NCBI GenBank assembly: GCA_022825725.1
Contig: JAJDWE010000050.1
Location: 1-64,000, forward strand
Reading direction: 5' to 3'
From: Gemmatimonadota bacterium
GTDB taxonomy: Bacteria > Gemmatimonadota > Gemmatimonadetes > Palauibacterales > Palauibacteraceae
Length of the DNA: 64,000 nt
A model generated the notes under the pieces. The model was given only the letters and a program-made list of their open reading frames with translations, was not told the origin of the DNA and did not search any database. Each line of letters starts with the position of its first letter. The stretch's first letter is position 1. Made by a program: the position numbers and the translations under genes. Below, one piece after another: positions 27,511 through 36,927 of this stretch.

Positions 27511-27658
27511 TCCCGCCCCGTCGGGAGACGGCCCGAACATGGCCGCTGCGCGGGCAACAATTCGACCCCGCTCGGCTGTCCATCAGCGGGTTCGCCCGGC
27601 GACGTTCCGTCGACTGCGGGCGGTTCGCACACTCCAACCCGGATCCGACGTCACTCGC

Positions 27659-28689
<1,031 letters not shown>

Positions 28690-28693
<4 letters not shown>

Positions 28694-30945
28694 TCGGCCG
28701 CATCCTGACGGTCGCCAGGCGGGAGTTCGCGGGCTACTTCGACCACGCGACCGCCTACATCCTCCTCGTCATCTTCCTCGGGATCAACTTCTACTTCTAC
28801 TTCCAAGAGGCCTACCTCCTCGGCGAGGCTTCGCTGCGGCCGATGCTGTCCCTCCTCCCCTGGCTGCTGCTCTTCTTCATTCCGGCCGTCTGCATGCGGT
28901 CGTTCGCGGAGGAGCGGAACGCGGGGACGCTCGAACTCGTGCTCGCGCAGCCGATCCAGGTCGTGGAGTTCCTGCTCGGCAAGTTCCTCGGCGTCCTCTT
29001 CTTCCTGCTGATCGCGATGGCGGGGACGCTGGGCATCCCGCTCGGCCTCACCTTCGGCGCCGACCTTCAGTGGGGGGTCGTGTTCTCCCAGTACCTGGGA
29101 TCGATGTTCCTCATATCGGCGCTCATCGCGGTCGGCCTGTGGGCCTCTTCGCTCACGAGGAACCAGGTGACCGCGTTCATCATCGGCGTGACGGTCAGCT
29201 TCGCCCTCTACCTCATCGGACTTCCCACGGTCACCCTCTCCCTCCCCGCCCCGCTCGCGGCGGTGGCGACGCGGCTGGGCGTGCTCGGGCACTTCTCGAA
29301 CGTGGCGCGAGGCGTGATCGACCTGCGGGACGTCCTGTACTTCGCGGCGCTCGGGACGGCGTTCTTCTCGCTCACGTATTTCTCCGTCATGCGCGAACGC
29401 CTGAGCCGCAACAGGCCGGCTTACGGGCGGCTGCGCGTGGGCGTGCTCGGCCTGGTCGGGATCGCCATCTTCGCCGCGCTGGCGGGCGCGCAGCTGCGCG
29501 GCCGGCTCGACCTCACGCCCGGCAAGGTCTATACGCTGTCCCCGCCGACGGCCGACCTGCTGCGCGATCTCGACGACCTCGTCACGATCAAGCTCTTCCA
29601 ATCCGCGGAACTGCCGGTGCAACTCGAGCCGGTGAGCCGGGACGTGGATGATCTCCTCCGGGATCTCGATGCAACCGGCGGCGCCAACGTGAACCTCGTC
29701 CGCGCGAACCCCGACGAGGACCCCGACGCCCAGGAGGAGGCGGGACTGCTCGGCATCCGCCCCGTGCCGTTCCAGATTCGCGCCGATGACGAGGTGTCGT
29801 ATCAGGAGCGCTACTTCGCGCTCGCGATCCAGTACGCCGGCGAGAGCCAGATCATCCCGCTCATCCGGCAGACGGCGGACCTCGAATACCGTCTCGCCTC
29901 GATGATCCGCGCCCTCACGCGCCCGGAACGTCCCACCATCGGAATCCTGACCGGACACGGCGAACTGAGTCTGGACGCGGGGCTTCGGCTCGCCCGCGGC
30001 CGCCTCGCCCTGGAGTACGATGTGAGGGAGTTCCGCGTCGACTCGACGACCGCGGCGGTGCCGGATTCGATCGACATACTCGTGCTCGCCGGCGGCCGGA
30101 CGCCGCTCGAGCCCGCGGCCGGCGAGATCGTGAGCCGCTTCGTCGACGAGGGCGGGAGCCTCTTCATCCTGAAGTCGGGCGTGACGGCGGACATGCAGGC
30201 GCTCTACGCGGGCCCGACCTTCGATCCGGCGCTCGATTCGCTGCTGCAGGCGCGAGGACTCGGCATCGTCCCGTCGATGGCCTTCGACCTGGCGCTGCAC
30301 GAACAGGTGCAGGTGCCGTCTCAAGGCGGCGCCCTCATCGTGCCGTATCCTCTATGGGCGCTTGCCCAGCCGGCCTCCGAGCACGTGATCGTGGACGGCG
30401 TGGCGAACGTGCCGATCCGATTCGGAAGCCCGCTCCTCGTCGAGGTGGAGGACAGCACCCTGGTGACACCGCTTCTCACGACTTCGGAGGTAGGCGGACG
30501 ACTGCAGACCCCGCTCTCGATCGACGCGATGCAGGAGTGGGAGGCGTTGATCGCGCCGGGTGGACAGATCTCGGAGGAAGACGTGGCGATGGAGACGCTC
30601 GCCCTGGCCTACACGCAGCCGGGCGGTGGCCGCATCGTCCTCGCGGGCTCCTCGTCGCTGGTCCACGACGAGACGCTTTCGCAATCGATGTCCGGGCTGG
30701 CCGGGATGATCTTCTTCCAGAACGCGATCGACTGGCTCGCCCAGGACGAGGCGCTGATCTCGATCCGGTCCAAGGACCGCGCGCCGCCGCTCCTCGTCTT
30801 CCCCAACGAATGGCTTCCGGACCTGACCCGGTACGGGAACCTCGCCGGCGTCCCGCTGCTCTTCGTCCTCGTCGGCGTGCTGCGGCTCGCGCGGCGGCGG
30901 CAGGTGCAGCAGCGCTCCTTCACGGCGGGAGGAGCGCTCCTGTGA
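28690..30945 (+). CDS. ABC-2 permease fused to a GldG-like auxiliary domain
   Basis: A 751-aa protein joining two parts that are separate in most genomes. Residues 1 to about 245 are an ABC-2 permease with six helices (start VARREFAGYFDHATAYILL; RSFAEERNAGTLELVLAQP between helices). From about 250 there is a further helix, then a large periplasmic domain of the ABC_transp_aux/GldG type (KVYTLSPPTADLLRDL, IGILTGHGEL, ILVLAGGRTPL), and a final helix near 720-740. The ATPase upstream and the DUF4340 protein downstream are both overlapped by 4 nt. Confidence 0.88.
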
Positions 30946-31871
30946 ACGCAAAGCAGTTGAAGGTCATCGCGGTCGTGCTCGGCTTGGCGGTCCTCCTCTA
31001 CCTGCCCCGGCTGTTCAGGGACAGCGGCGAGGCAGGGACGCTGGATGTCGGGGACGGCTTCTCGTTCGTGGTGACGGACTCCATCGCGGGCGTGGACATC
31101 GTGCTCGCGGAGAATGCCGGCACCGTGCGTCTGGAGCGGACGGACGCGGGGTGGATGGTCGACGGATACGTGGCGGATGAACCGAAGATCCGCGACCTCC
31201 TGGACGTGATCGGGCAGCTCTCTTCGTCCGAGCTCGTCGCGCGCAACCCGTCGAACCACGCGAACCTGGGCGTCGCGGAGGGCGGTCGGCACGTCGAAGT
31301 GCGAACGGCCGGCGGCGACGTGCGGCGGTTCCAACTCGGCGGCCGCGACACGCGCTCCGGAGGCTACTTCGTGCGTCTCCCCGGCGACGATGTCGTCTAT
31401 CGGCTCGACGGTCCGGCCGGAGGCTACCTGAACCGCGACCGCGACGGGTGGCGACCGCGCCTGATCGCCTCCGTGGACACCGCGGGCGTACGCGAGATTC
31501 TCATGCGCCGCGGGGACCGGGAGGCCGTGCTGCGCCGGAGCGAGGAGGGGTGGCTCGCGGGGGACGCGCCGGCGGATTCGGCGCTCGTGCAGAGGCTCCT
31601 CGCCATCCTGCCCTCCGTCTCCGCCTCCGGCTTCCCCACGGAGGAGGAAGAGGCGGCCGCCGACTTCGCGCTCGCGGATGGATCGTTCGAAGTGTTCTCG
31701 GAGGCGTCTGCGGATGTGACCGGCCGGCGACTTGAACTCGCGATCCTCCTGCTGGAGGATGAGGAACGCGGAGACTGGGTCGCCCGCGTCGCGGACGGAA
31801 CGGAAGCCTTCCGGCTCTCCAGCCTCACGGTGAATCGATTGCTTCCGGAGGCGCTGGTCCCCATCCCCTAG
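30942..31871 (+). CDS. DUF4340 membrane-anchored protein
   Basis: A 309-aa protein with one N-terminal helix (VIAVVLGLAVLLYLP) and a periplasmic DUF4340 region made of repeated beta-rich segments (GGRHVEVRT, GWRPRLIASVD). DUF4340 genes typically close GldFG-like ABC operons, and this one overlaps the permease by GTGA. The GTG at 30942 is preferred because it is translationally coupled and starts just before the helix. Role unknown; probably part of the export complex. Confidence 0.82.
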   Translation: MNAKQLKVIAVVLGLAVLLYLPRLFRDSGEAGTLDVGDGFSFVVTDSIAGVDIVLAENAGTVRLERTDAGWMVDGYVADEPKIRDLLDVIGQLSSSELVARNPSNHANLGVAEGGRHVEVRTAGGDVRRFQLGGRDTRSGGYFVRLPGDDVVYRLDGPAGGYLNRDRDGWRPRLIASVDTAGVREILMRRGDREAVLRRSEEGWLAGDAPADSALVQRLLAILPSVSASGFPTEEEEAAADFALADGSFEVFSEASADVTGRRLELAILLLEDEERGDWVARVADGTEAFRLSSLTVNRLLPEALVPIP

Positions 31872-31914
31872 CGCGCCGGGACGACGGGCGCACCGGGGCG
31901 ACGGCCGGGTCGTG

Positions 31915-33303
31915 TCAGCCGGGCTCGGTCATCGCGCGGAAATCGAGGATCCGATCGAGTTCCGCCGGGGCGACGAGCCCCTGCTCCAGGACGAGTTCCT
32001 TCAGCGTGCGGTCTTCCGCGAGGCTGAGCTTGGCGAGTTCGGCCGCCTTGTCGTACCCGATGACGGGCGCGAGCGCGGTGGCGAGCGCCGCGGTGGATTC
32101 CGCGTTCCGGAGGCAGCGCTCCTCGTTCGCCGTGATCCCGCGGACGCAGCGTTCGGCGAACTCGACGCTCGCGGTGGAGAGAATCCGGACGCTCTCGAGC
32201 AGGTTGTGGGCCATCACGGGGATCATGACGTTGAGTTCGAGGTTCCCCGACTGCCCGCCCACGACGATCGCGGCGTCGTTGCCGATGACCTGCGCGCAGA
32301 CCTGAAGCACCGATTCCGCCATCACCGGGTTGACCTTGCCCGGCATGATCGACGAGCCCGGCTGCACCGCGGGAAGGTTGATCTCGCCGAGGCCCGTGCG
32401 CGGGCCGGACGACAGCCAGCGCAGATCGTTCGCGATCTTGGTCAGGCTCACGGCGACGGTTCGCAGCGCCCCGCTCGCCTCGACCACCGCGTCGCGTGCC
32501 GACTGCGCCTCGAAGTGGTTCGACGCCTCCACGAACCCGACCCCGAGGATCTCGCTCAGCGCCGCCGACATCCGCGCGCCGAAGTCCGCCGGCGTGTTGA
32601 TGCCGGTTCCCACCGCCGTCCCTCCGATGGCGAGTTCCGCCAGCGCCGGGCGGACGGCCTCGACGCGCCGGATCCCGTGCCCCACCTGGCTCGCATAGCC
32701 GCCGAACTCCTGCCCCAGGCGGACGGGCGTCGCATCCTGCAGGTGCGTGCGCCCCGCCTTGGCGACGTGATCGAACTCCTCCGCCTTCTCCGCGAGCGCC
32801 GCGCGCAGCCGTTCGAGCGCGGGCAGAAGCTCATGTTCGACCGCAACGAGTCCGGAGACGTGGGTGGCGGTGGGAATCACATCGTTCGACGACTGCCCCA
32901 GGTTGACGTGATCGTTCGGGTGGACGGGGCTGCGCGAACCCACGACGCCGCCCAGCAGCTGAATGGCGCGGTTCGCGATGACTTCGTTCGCGTTCATGTT
33001 CGTCGACGTGCCGGACCCGGTCTGGAAGATGTCCAGCACGAAATGGGAATCCAGTTCCCCGGTCATGGCCTCGCCGGCCGCCCGCTCGATCGCTTCGCCG
33101 AGTCGGGGGTCGAGGAGCCCCAGTTCCCGGTTCACGCGGGACGCGGCCAGCTTGATCGCGCCGAGCGCCTCGATGAAGCGGCGTCCGAAGCGGAGGTCGG
33201 AGATGGGGAAGTTCTGGCGGGCCCTCTCCGTCTGCGCTCCGTAGAGCCGATCGGCGGGGATCGCCATCTCCCCCATGGAGTCCTTCTCTATGCGATGATC
33301 CAT
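31915..33303 (-). CDS. fumC: Fumarate hydratase, class II
   Basis: TCA-cycle fumarase: reversible hydration of fumarate to malate, iron-independent. It is 462 aa, the normal length. The superfamily signature GSSIMPGKVNP lies near residues 315-325. TGSGTSTNMNANEVIANRA and HPNDHVNLGQSSNDVIPTA are the other substrate-site segments, and GRTHLQDATPVRLGQE follows. ATG at 33303 was chosen. A DUF192 lipoprotein gene lies 46 nt upstream on the same strand and may share the transcript. Confidence 0.97.
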   Translation of the reverse strand: MDHRIEKDSMGEMAIPADRLYGAQTERARQNFPISDLRFGRRFIEALGAIKLAASRVNRELGLLDPRLGEAIERAAGEAMTGELDSHFVLDIFQTGSGTSTNMNANEVIANRAIQLLGGVVGSRSPVHPNDHVNLGQSSNDVIPTATHVSGLVAVEHELLPALERLRAALAEKAEEFDHVAKAGRTHLQDATPVRLGQEFGGYASQVGHGIRRVEAVRPALAELAIGGTAVGTGINTPADFGARMSAALSEILGVGFVEASNHFEAQSARDAVVEASGALRTVAVSLTKIANDLRWLSSGPRTGLGEINLPAVQPGSSIMPGKVNPVMAESVLQVCAQVIGNDAAIVVGGQSGNLELNVMIPVMAHNLLESVRILSTASVEFAERCVRGITANEERCLRNAESTAALATALAPVIGYDKAAELAKLSLAEDRTLKELVLEQGLVAPAELDRILDFRAMTEPG

Positions 33304-33349
33304 GCGTGGGTTTGTCCGTGCGTGGGTCGTAGGGTTGTCCGGATTGCGC

Positions 33350-33862
33350 CTAGAATTCGATGAGGTCGCCGATTCGGATCCCGTTGGCCTCGAACCACCC
33401 CTGGTTCATCTCCAGCGCGTACATGGCGGGCGCGGCCGAGTCATGGGTTTCCGTGGTCTGCGGCTCCATCTGCTGGATGTCGACGATCCGGCCGTCGCGA
33501 TCGATGTACGCGATGTCGAGGGGGATGAGCGTGTTCCTCATCCAGAACCCAAGGATCCGCTGCTCGGGGTAGACGAACAGCATCCCCTGATTCTCCTCGA
33601 GCGACTCCCGGTACATCAGCCCGCGCTGACGCTCGTCGGCGTCGTCGGCGATCTCGACCTGGATCTCGATCCCGCCCACCCGGAGCGGGACGAGTTCCAT
33701 GGCCTGGGCGACGGCACCCGTTCCCGTCTCGGCGGCCTGCTCGCCATTCGCCCCAACGTCGGAGCCGCGAACGTCCGCGTCCGCCGAGCCGCACGCCGCC
33801 AAGACGGCCGCAAGCGCCGCCAGCAGCACAAATCCGCGCGCTCTCAATCGTTTTCTCAGCAT
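33350..33862 (-). CDS. DUF192 lipoprotein
   Basis: A 170-aa exported protein with a lipobox (VLAAC near residue 24). A short linker leads to a DUF192 domain: RQRGLMYRESL, QGMLFVYPE, FWMRNTLIPLDIAYID and the late ALEMNQGWFEANGIRIGD. The domain is common and small but has no firmly assigned activity. It lies 130 nt from the divergent gene. Confidence 0.82.
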   Translation of the reverse strand: MLRKRLRARGFVLLAALAAVLAACGSADADVRGSDVGANGEQAAETGTGAVAQAMELVPLRVGGIEIQVEIADDADERQRGLMYRESLEENQGMLFVYPEQRILGFWMRNTLIPLDIAYIDRDGRIVDIQQMEPQTTETHDSAAPAMYALEMNQGWFEANGIRIGDLIEF

Positions 33863-33992
33863 GTCAGATCGTCGCCATCCGAGTCGACTCCGTTGCGGCC
33901 ACTCCTCCCGGAAAGAAAACTAGCAGGCGAGGTTGGGGTATGGAACGAGGTGGCGGGGCCGAGGGGAGGGGACCACGGGAAGGGGGAGCGGC

Positions 33993-34727
33993 ATGATTCT
34001 TCCGGATGTCAGAGCTTCCTTCGGACGGGACGACGCAGCCCGACTCGTCTACATGCTCGCCCGCGGGGGCGAGGACCGGACCCGCCTCGAGACGCTCGTC
34101 GCGGAGCGCGGGATCGACGCGCTGCTCGATCACCCGAAGGCACCCGGCGTGCTCACGGCCGAACCGGGGCTCTCGGCGCTCCCGCTGGCCCTCTTCTCCT
34201 ACGTGGCGCTACGTCACAGCCTGCTCGAGGGCGGCGTCGAATCCCGCCTCATGGCCGACTACGTGACCTCGATCTTCCTCCACTTCGCGAGGGAGGCGCG
34301 GGCCCACCGGATCGCCGAGTACGACGACTGCGAGTACCGCTATCTCGTCGACCTGGTGGCCGAGATCGCCGAATCGGACGGTCGCCGCGGCTTTCTGCTC
34401 AGCGCGCATCTCGGCAACTTCGCGCTCTGGCTGGCGGGCCTCTTCCCGGATTCGATTTCCACCCGGGAGCGGCGGAGGGCGGGACCCGACCTCGGTTACT
34501 ACGAGGCGATGGGTCAAACCGGCTTCTCGCTGGCCGCCGACGCCCCTTTCGCCCGCCGACAGCAACTCGATGGCTGCTATCGCGACGCCGCAAAGACGTT
34601 CACAGCTCTCCGCGTGGCCCTGAACCGCTTTTCGGACCGATTCCTCACGCCCCGGCCGGCCTCCCCCGTCGACCGCCTGTTGCGGCAGGTCGTGGACGAC
34701 TTCGAGGCGCGCTGGTTGCAGGCGTGA
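33993..34727 (+). CDS. Hypothetical protein
   Basis: A 244-aa protein without a recognised family. It is mostly helical with alternating charged and leucine-rich segments. A stretch near 150-170 (GFLLSAHLGNFALWLAGLF) is hydrophobic but short for a membrane span. The ATG at 33993 has a purine-rich GGGGGAG run 5 nt upstream. The last 12 bases overlap the -35 element proposed for the following regulator gene. Confidence 0.6.
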   Translation: MILPDVRASFGRDDAARLVYMLARGGEDRTRLETLVAERGIDALLDHPKAPGVLTAEPGLSALPLALFSYVALRHSLLEGGVESRLMADYVTSIFLHFAREARAHRIAEYDDCEYRYLVDLVAEIAESDGRRGFLLSAHLGNFALWLAGLFPDSISTRERRRAGPDLGYYEAMGQTGFSLAADAPFARRQQLDGCYRDAAKTFTALRVALNRFSDRFLTPRPASPVDRLLRQVVDDFEARWLQA

Positions 34728-34743
34728 CGAGGGCGCTTATCTT
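34716..34743 (+). promoter_or_regulatory. Putative fur-pyrE promoter, TTGCAG-N16-TATCTT
   Basis: TTGCAG at 34716-34721 and TATCTT at 34738-34743 with a 16-nt spacer. The -35 lies inside the end of the preceding gene. The transcription start would be near 34750, leaving a leader of about 14 nt. Confidence 0.4.
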
Positions 34744-34763
34744 CTCATCGCGTTGAGAACACC

Positions 34764-35264
34764 ATGACCACGAACACCCTTACCCCCCGACCGCCTCTCG
34801 GCTGCGCCGCCGTGATGCTCGGCCTCTTCCGGGCCGCGCTGCAGGAGCATCATCTGCCCGTCACCCATCAGCGGGAAGCGATCTCCCGCGTACTGTTCGA
34901 ATCCGGGCAGCGCTTGTCGGCGGACGAGGTCGTGGAACGCCTGCGCGACGACGGCGAACGCGCGGGGAAGGCGACGGTCTACCGGACGCTGAGCCTCCTG
35001 GTTCGCGTCGGCCTCGCCACCGAGCACGACTTCGACGAGGGTTTCAAGCGATACGAGGCGAAGGTGGGTCGGGCGCAGCAGGACCACCTGATCTGCACGG
35101 CGTGTGGAGACGTCGTCCGGTTCCAGCGGGACGAACTCAACCGGCTGCAGACGGAGGTCGCCCGGCAATTCGGTTTCCATATACTCACACGTCAACTCAA
35201 GCTGTACGGGCTCTGTGCCCGCTGCGACGCCGAGTCCGGTCAGGCGATTCGCCAGGTCAGCTAG
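34764..35264 (+). CDS. Fur-family metal/peroxide-responsive transcriptional regulator
   Basis: A 166-aa DNA-binding repressor of the Fur/PerR/Zur type. The winged helix has VTHQREAISRVL, SADEVVERL and the recognition-helix segment KATVYRTLSLLVRVGL. The dimer domain shows DHLICTACGDVVRF and LYGLCARCDAE, two CxxC pairs for structural zinc. The usual HHDHL is QQDHL here, so one metal ligand may be missing. The sensed metal (Fe, Zn, Mn or peroxide through Fe) cannot be set from this. The stop is overlapped by the ribosome binding site of pyrE. Confidence 0.88.
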   Translation: MTTNTLTPRPPLGCAAVMLGLFRAALQEHHLPVTHQREAISRVLFESGQRLSADEVVERLRDDGERAGKATVYRTLSLLVRVGLATEHDFDEGFKRYEAKVGRAQQDHLICTACGDVVRFQRDELNRLQTEVARQFGFHILTRQLKLYGLCARCDAESGQAIRQVS

Positions 35265-35273
35265 GAGGCTCCG

Positions 35274-35849
35274 CTGAGTTCCGCCCATTCGAGACTTCTG
35301 AACCTGCTCGCCGAGCGCTCGTTCCGGCTTGGGGACTTCGTGCTCGCCTCCGGCGCCCGGAGCGACTACTACATCGACTGCCGGACCTCGACCATGCACG
35401 CGCACGGGCAGGTGCTGATGGGCGAGGTCGGACTCGCGGCCATTCGGGACGCCGGACTTCGGCCGGATGCGGTCGGCGGGCTCACGATGGGCGCGGATCC
35501 GCTGGCCTACGCGATCGCCGCCGCCAGTTGGCGCGCGGGGGACCCGATTCACGCGTTCTCGGTGCGCAAGCAGGCCAAGCGACACGGCAAGGGGCAGTTG
35601 ATCGAGGGCTGCTTCGAGCCCGGCGCCCGGGTCGTCGTCGTCGAGGACGTCATCACGACCGGCGGCTCCGCCTTTCAGGCCGTCGAGGCGGTGAATCGCG
35701 CCCGCGGCGAGGTGCTCGGCGTGCTCGGCCTCGTCGACCGCGAGGAGGGGGGAAGAGCCACGCTCGAGGGGGCGGGGCTGCGAACAACGGTACTCTATAC
35801 GGCGAGCGATCTCAGGGCGGCGGTGGCCGCCAACGGTCCGGCGTCCTGA
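35274..35849 (+). CDS. pyrE: Orotate phosphoribosyltransferase, probable CTG start
   Basis: Converts orotate and PRPP to OMP in pyrimidine synthesis. The PRPP-binding motif VVVVEDVITTGGSA covers about residues 120-133. The N-terminal LLNLLAERSFRLGDF and SGARSDYYIDCR are conserved, so the first available GTG (35340) would cut into the fold. Upstream, the only in-frame candidate before a stop is CTG at 35274, with a perfect AGGAGG at 35263-35268 and a 5-nt spacer. That gives 191 aa, close to family size. The Shine-Dalgarno overlaps the regulator's stop, so the two genes are coupled. Confidence 0.85.
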   Translation: MSSAHSRLLNLLAERSFRLGDFVLASGARSDYYIDCRTSTMHAHGQVLMGEVGLAAIRDAGLRPDAVGGLTMGADPLAYAIAAASWRAGDPIHAFSVRKQAKRHGKGQLIEGCFEPGARVVVVEDVITTGGSAFQAVEAVNRARGEVLGVLGLVDREEGGRATLEGAGLRTTVLYTASDLRAAVAANGPAS

Positions 35850-35901
35850 CGAACACCTGACCGCACGCCGGCTTCATCGGGAATCATCGGGAGAGAACAA
35901 C

Positions 35902-36498
35902 GTGTCCGACAAGGATCTTTTGACATTCACCGACGCCGCCAGCGAGCGGATCCGATCGTTCATCAGCGAGGACCCGGCGGAAGGTCTCGCGGTACGCGTC
36001 AGCGTTCAGAACGCAAGCCCCATCGCGCCGGAATACGAGATGGCGCTCATCGAGCCCTTCGAGCGGGAAGCGGAGGACCAGTCGTTCGATGCCCCCGGCT
36101 TCGAGGTCGTCGTCGATTCGAAGAGCGCGGACATCCTTTCCGGAACCCGCATCGACTGGGTGGAGTCGCTCCAGGGCTCGGGCTTCCACTTCAGCAACCC
36201 CAACATCCAGCCGCTCGGAGCCAAGCCATTGGACGGACCTCTCGTCGACCGCGTGCGCCGCGTCATCGACGAGCAGATCAACCCGGGGGTGGCATCGCAC
36301 GGCGGGACCGTGCGCCTCGTCGACATCCGCGAAAACGTCGTCTACGTGACGATGGGCGGCGGCTGCCAGGGCTGCGGCATGGCCTCGGTGACGCTCACGC
36401 AGGGGATCAAGCAGATGATCCGGGACGCGGCGCCGGAGATCGTCGACGTGCAGGACGTCACCGACCACGCCGCCGGCAGCAATCCCTACTACGCCTAG
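35902..36498 (+). CDS. NfuA-like Fe-S cluster carrier
   Basis: A 198-aa cytosolic Fe-S carrier. Residues 1 to about 100 form a degenerate A-type (HesB-like) domain without its cysteines. Residues from about 112 form a NifU C-terminal domain with the cluster ligands GGGCQGCGM (C155, C158). This two-domain plan is that of NfuA, which delivers [4Fe-4S] clusters and protects them under stress. GTG at 35902 was chosen. It lies 52 nt after pyrE and could share its transcript. Confidence 0.9.
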   Translation: MSDKDLLTFTDAASERIRSFISEDPAEGLAVRVSVQNASPIAPEYEMALIEPFEREAEDQSFDAPGFEVVVDSKSADILSGTRIDWVESLQGSGFHFSNPNIQPLGAKPLDGPLVDRVRRVIDEQINPGVASHGGTVRLVDIRENVVYVTMGGGCQGCGMASVTLTQGIKQMIRDAAPEIVDVQDVTDHAAGSNPYYA

Positions 36499-36542
36499 CG
36501 CACGCCGGCGCCTCCCGACGACTTCAACGCCGCCGTCTTCGG

Positions 36543-36893
36543 CTACTTCTTCCTGCGCGGCTTGAGGAAGACGTGTAGCACCGTCGCGACGATCGACATG
36601 ACGAGCGCGCCACCGACCGCAGCCACGAGGCCGTCGAGTTCGAATCCCGGGATCAGCGAGGCGGCGAGTTGGAACATGAGGCCGTTGAGGACGAAGTAGA
36701 ACAGCCCCAGCGTCAGGACCGTGATCGGGAAGGTCACGACGCGCAGGATCGGCCGGACGACCGCGTTGACGAGACCGATCGCGAGCGCCCCTCCGATGAG
36801 CGCTTCCGGACTGTCGACCCGGACCCCGGCCAGCAGCCGCGCCGTCGCGTACAGCGCCGCCGCGTTGATCAGCCAACTCCGGATCAAGCTCAT
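36543..36893 (-). CDS. Phage holin family IV-like (PF04020-type) membrane protein
   Basis: A 116-aa integral membrane protein with four helices. It has LIGGALAIGLVNAVVRPILRVVTFPITVLTLGLF, the hallmark of the family named after phage holins but found in ordinary chromosomes. A basic tail (KPRRKK) ends it. There are no phage genes nearby, so lysis is unlikely. It is convergent with nfuA. Confidence 0.82.
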   Translation of the reverse strand: MSLIRSWLINAAALYATARLLAGVRVDSPEALIGGALAIGLVNAVVRPILRVVTFPITVLTLGLFYFVLNGLMFQLAASLIPGFELDGLVAAVGGALVMSIVATVLHVFLKPRRKK

Positions 36894-36927
36894 GCACCGG
36901 CCTCCGCGGCGATCGCCGCCACCGCCG

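Noticed and set aside
36543-36893. Prophage lysis gene suggested by the holin-like protein
   Set aside because: No endolysin, integrase or structural phage genes are nearby; the family is common in ordinary chromosomes.
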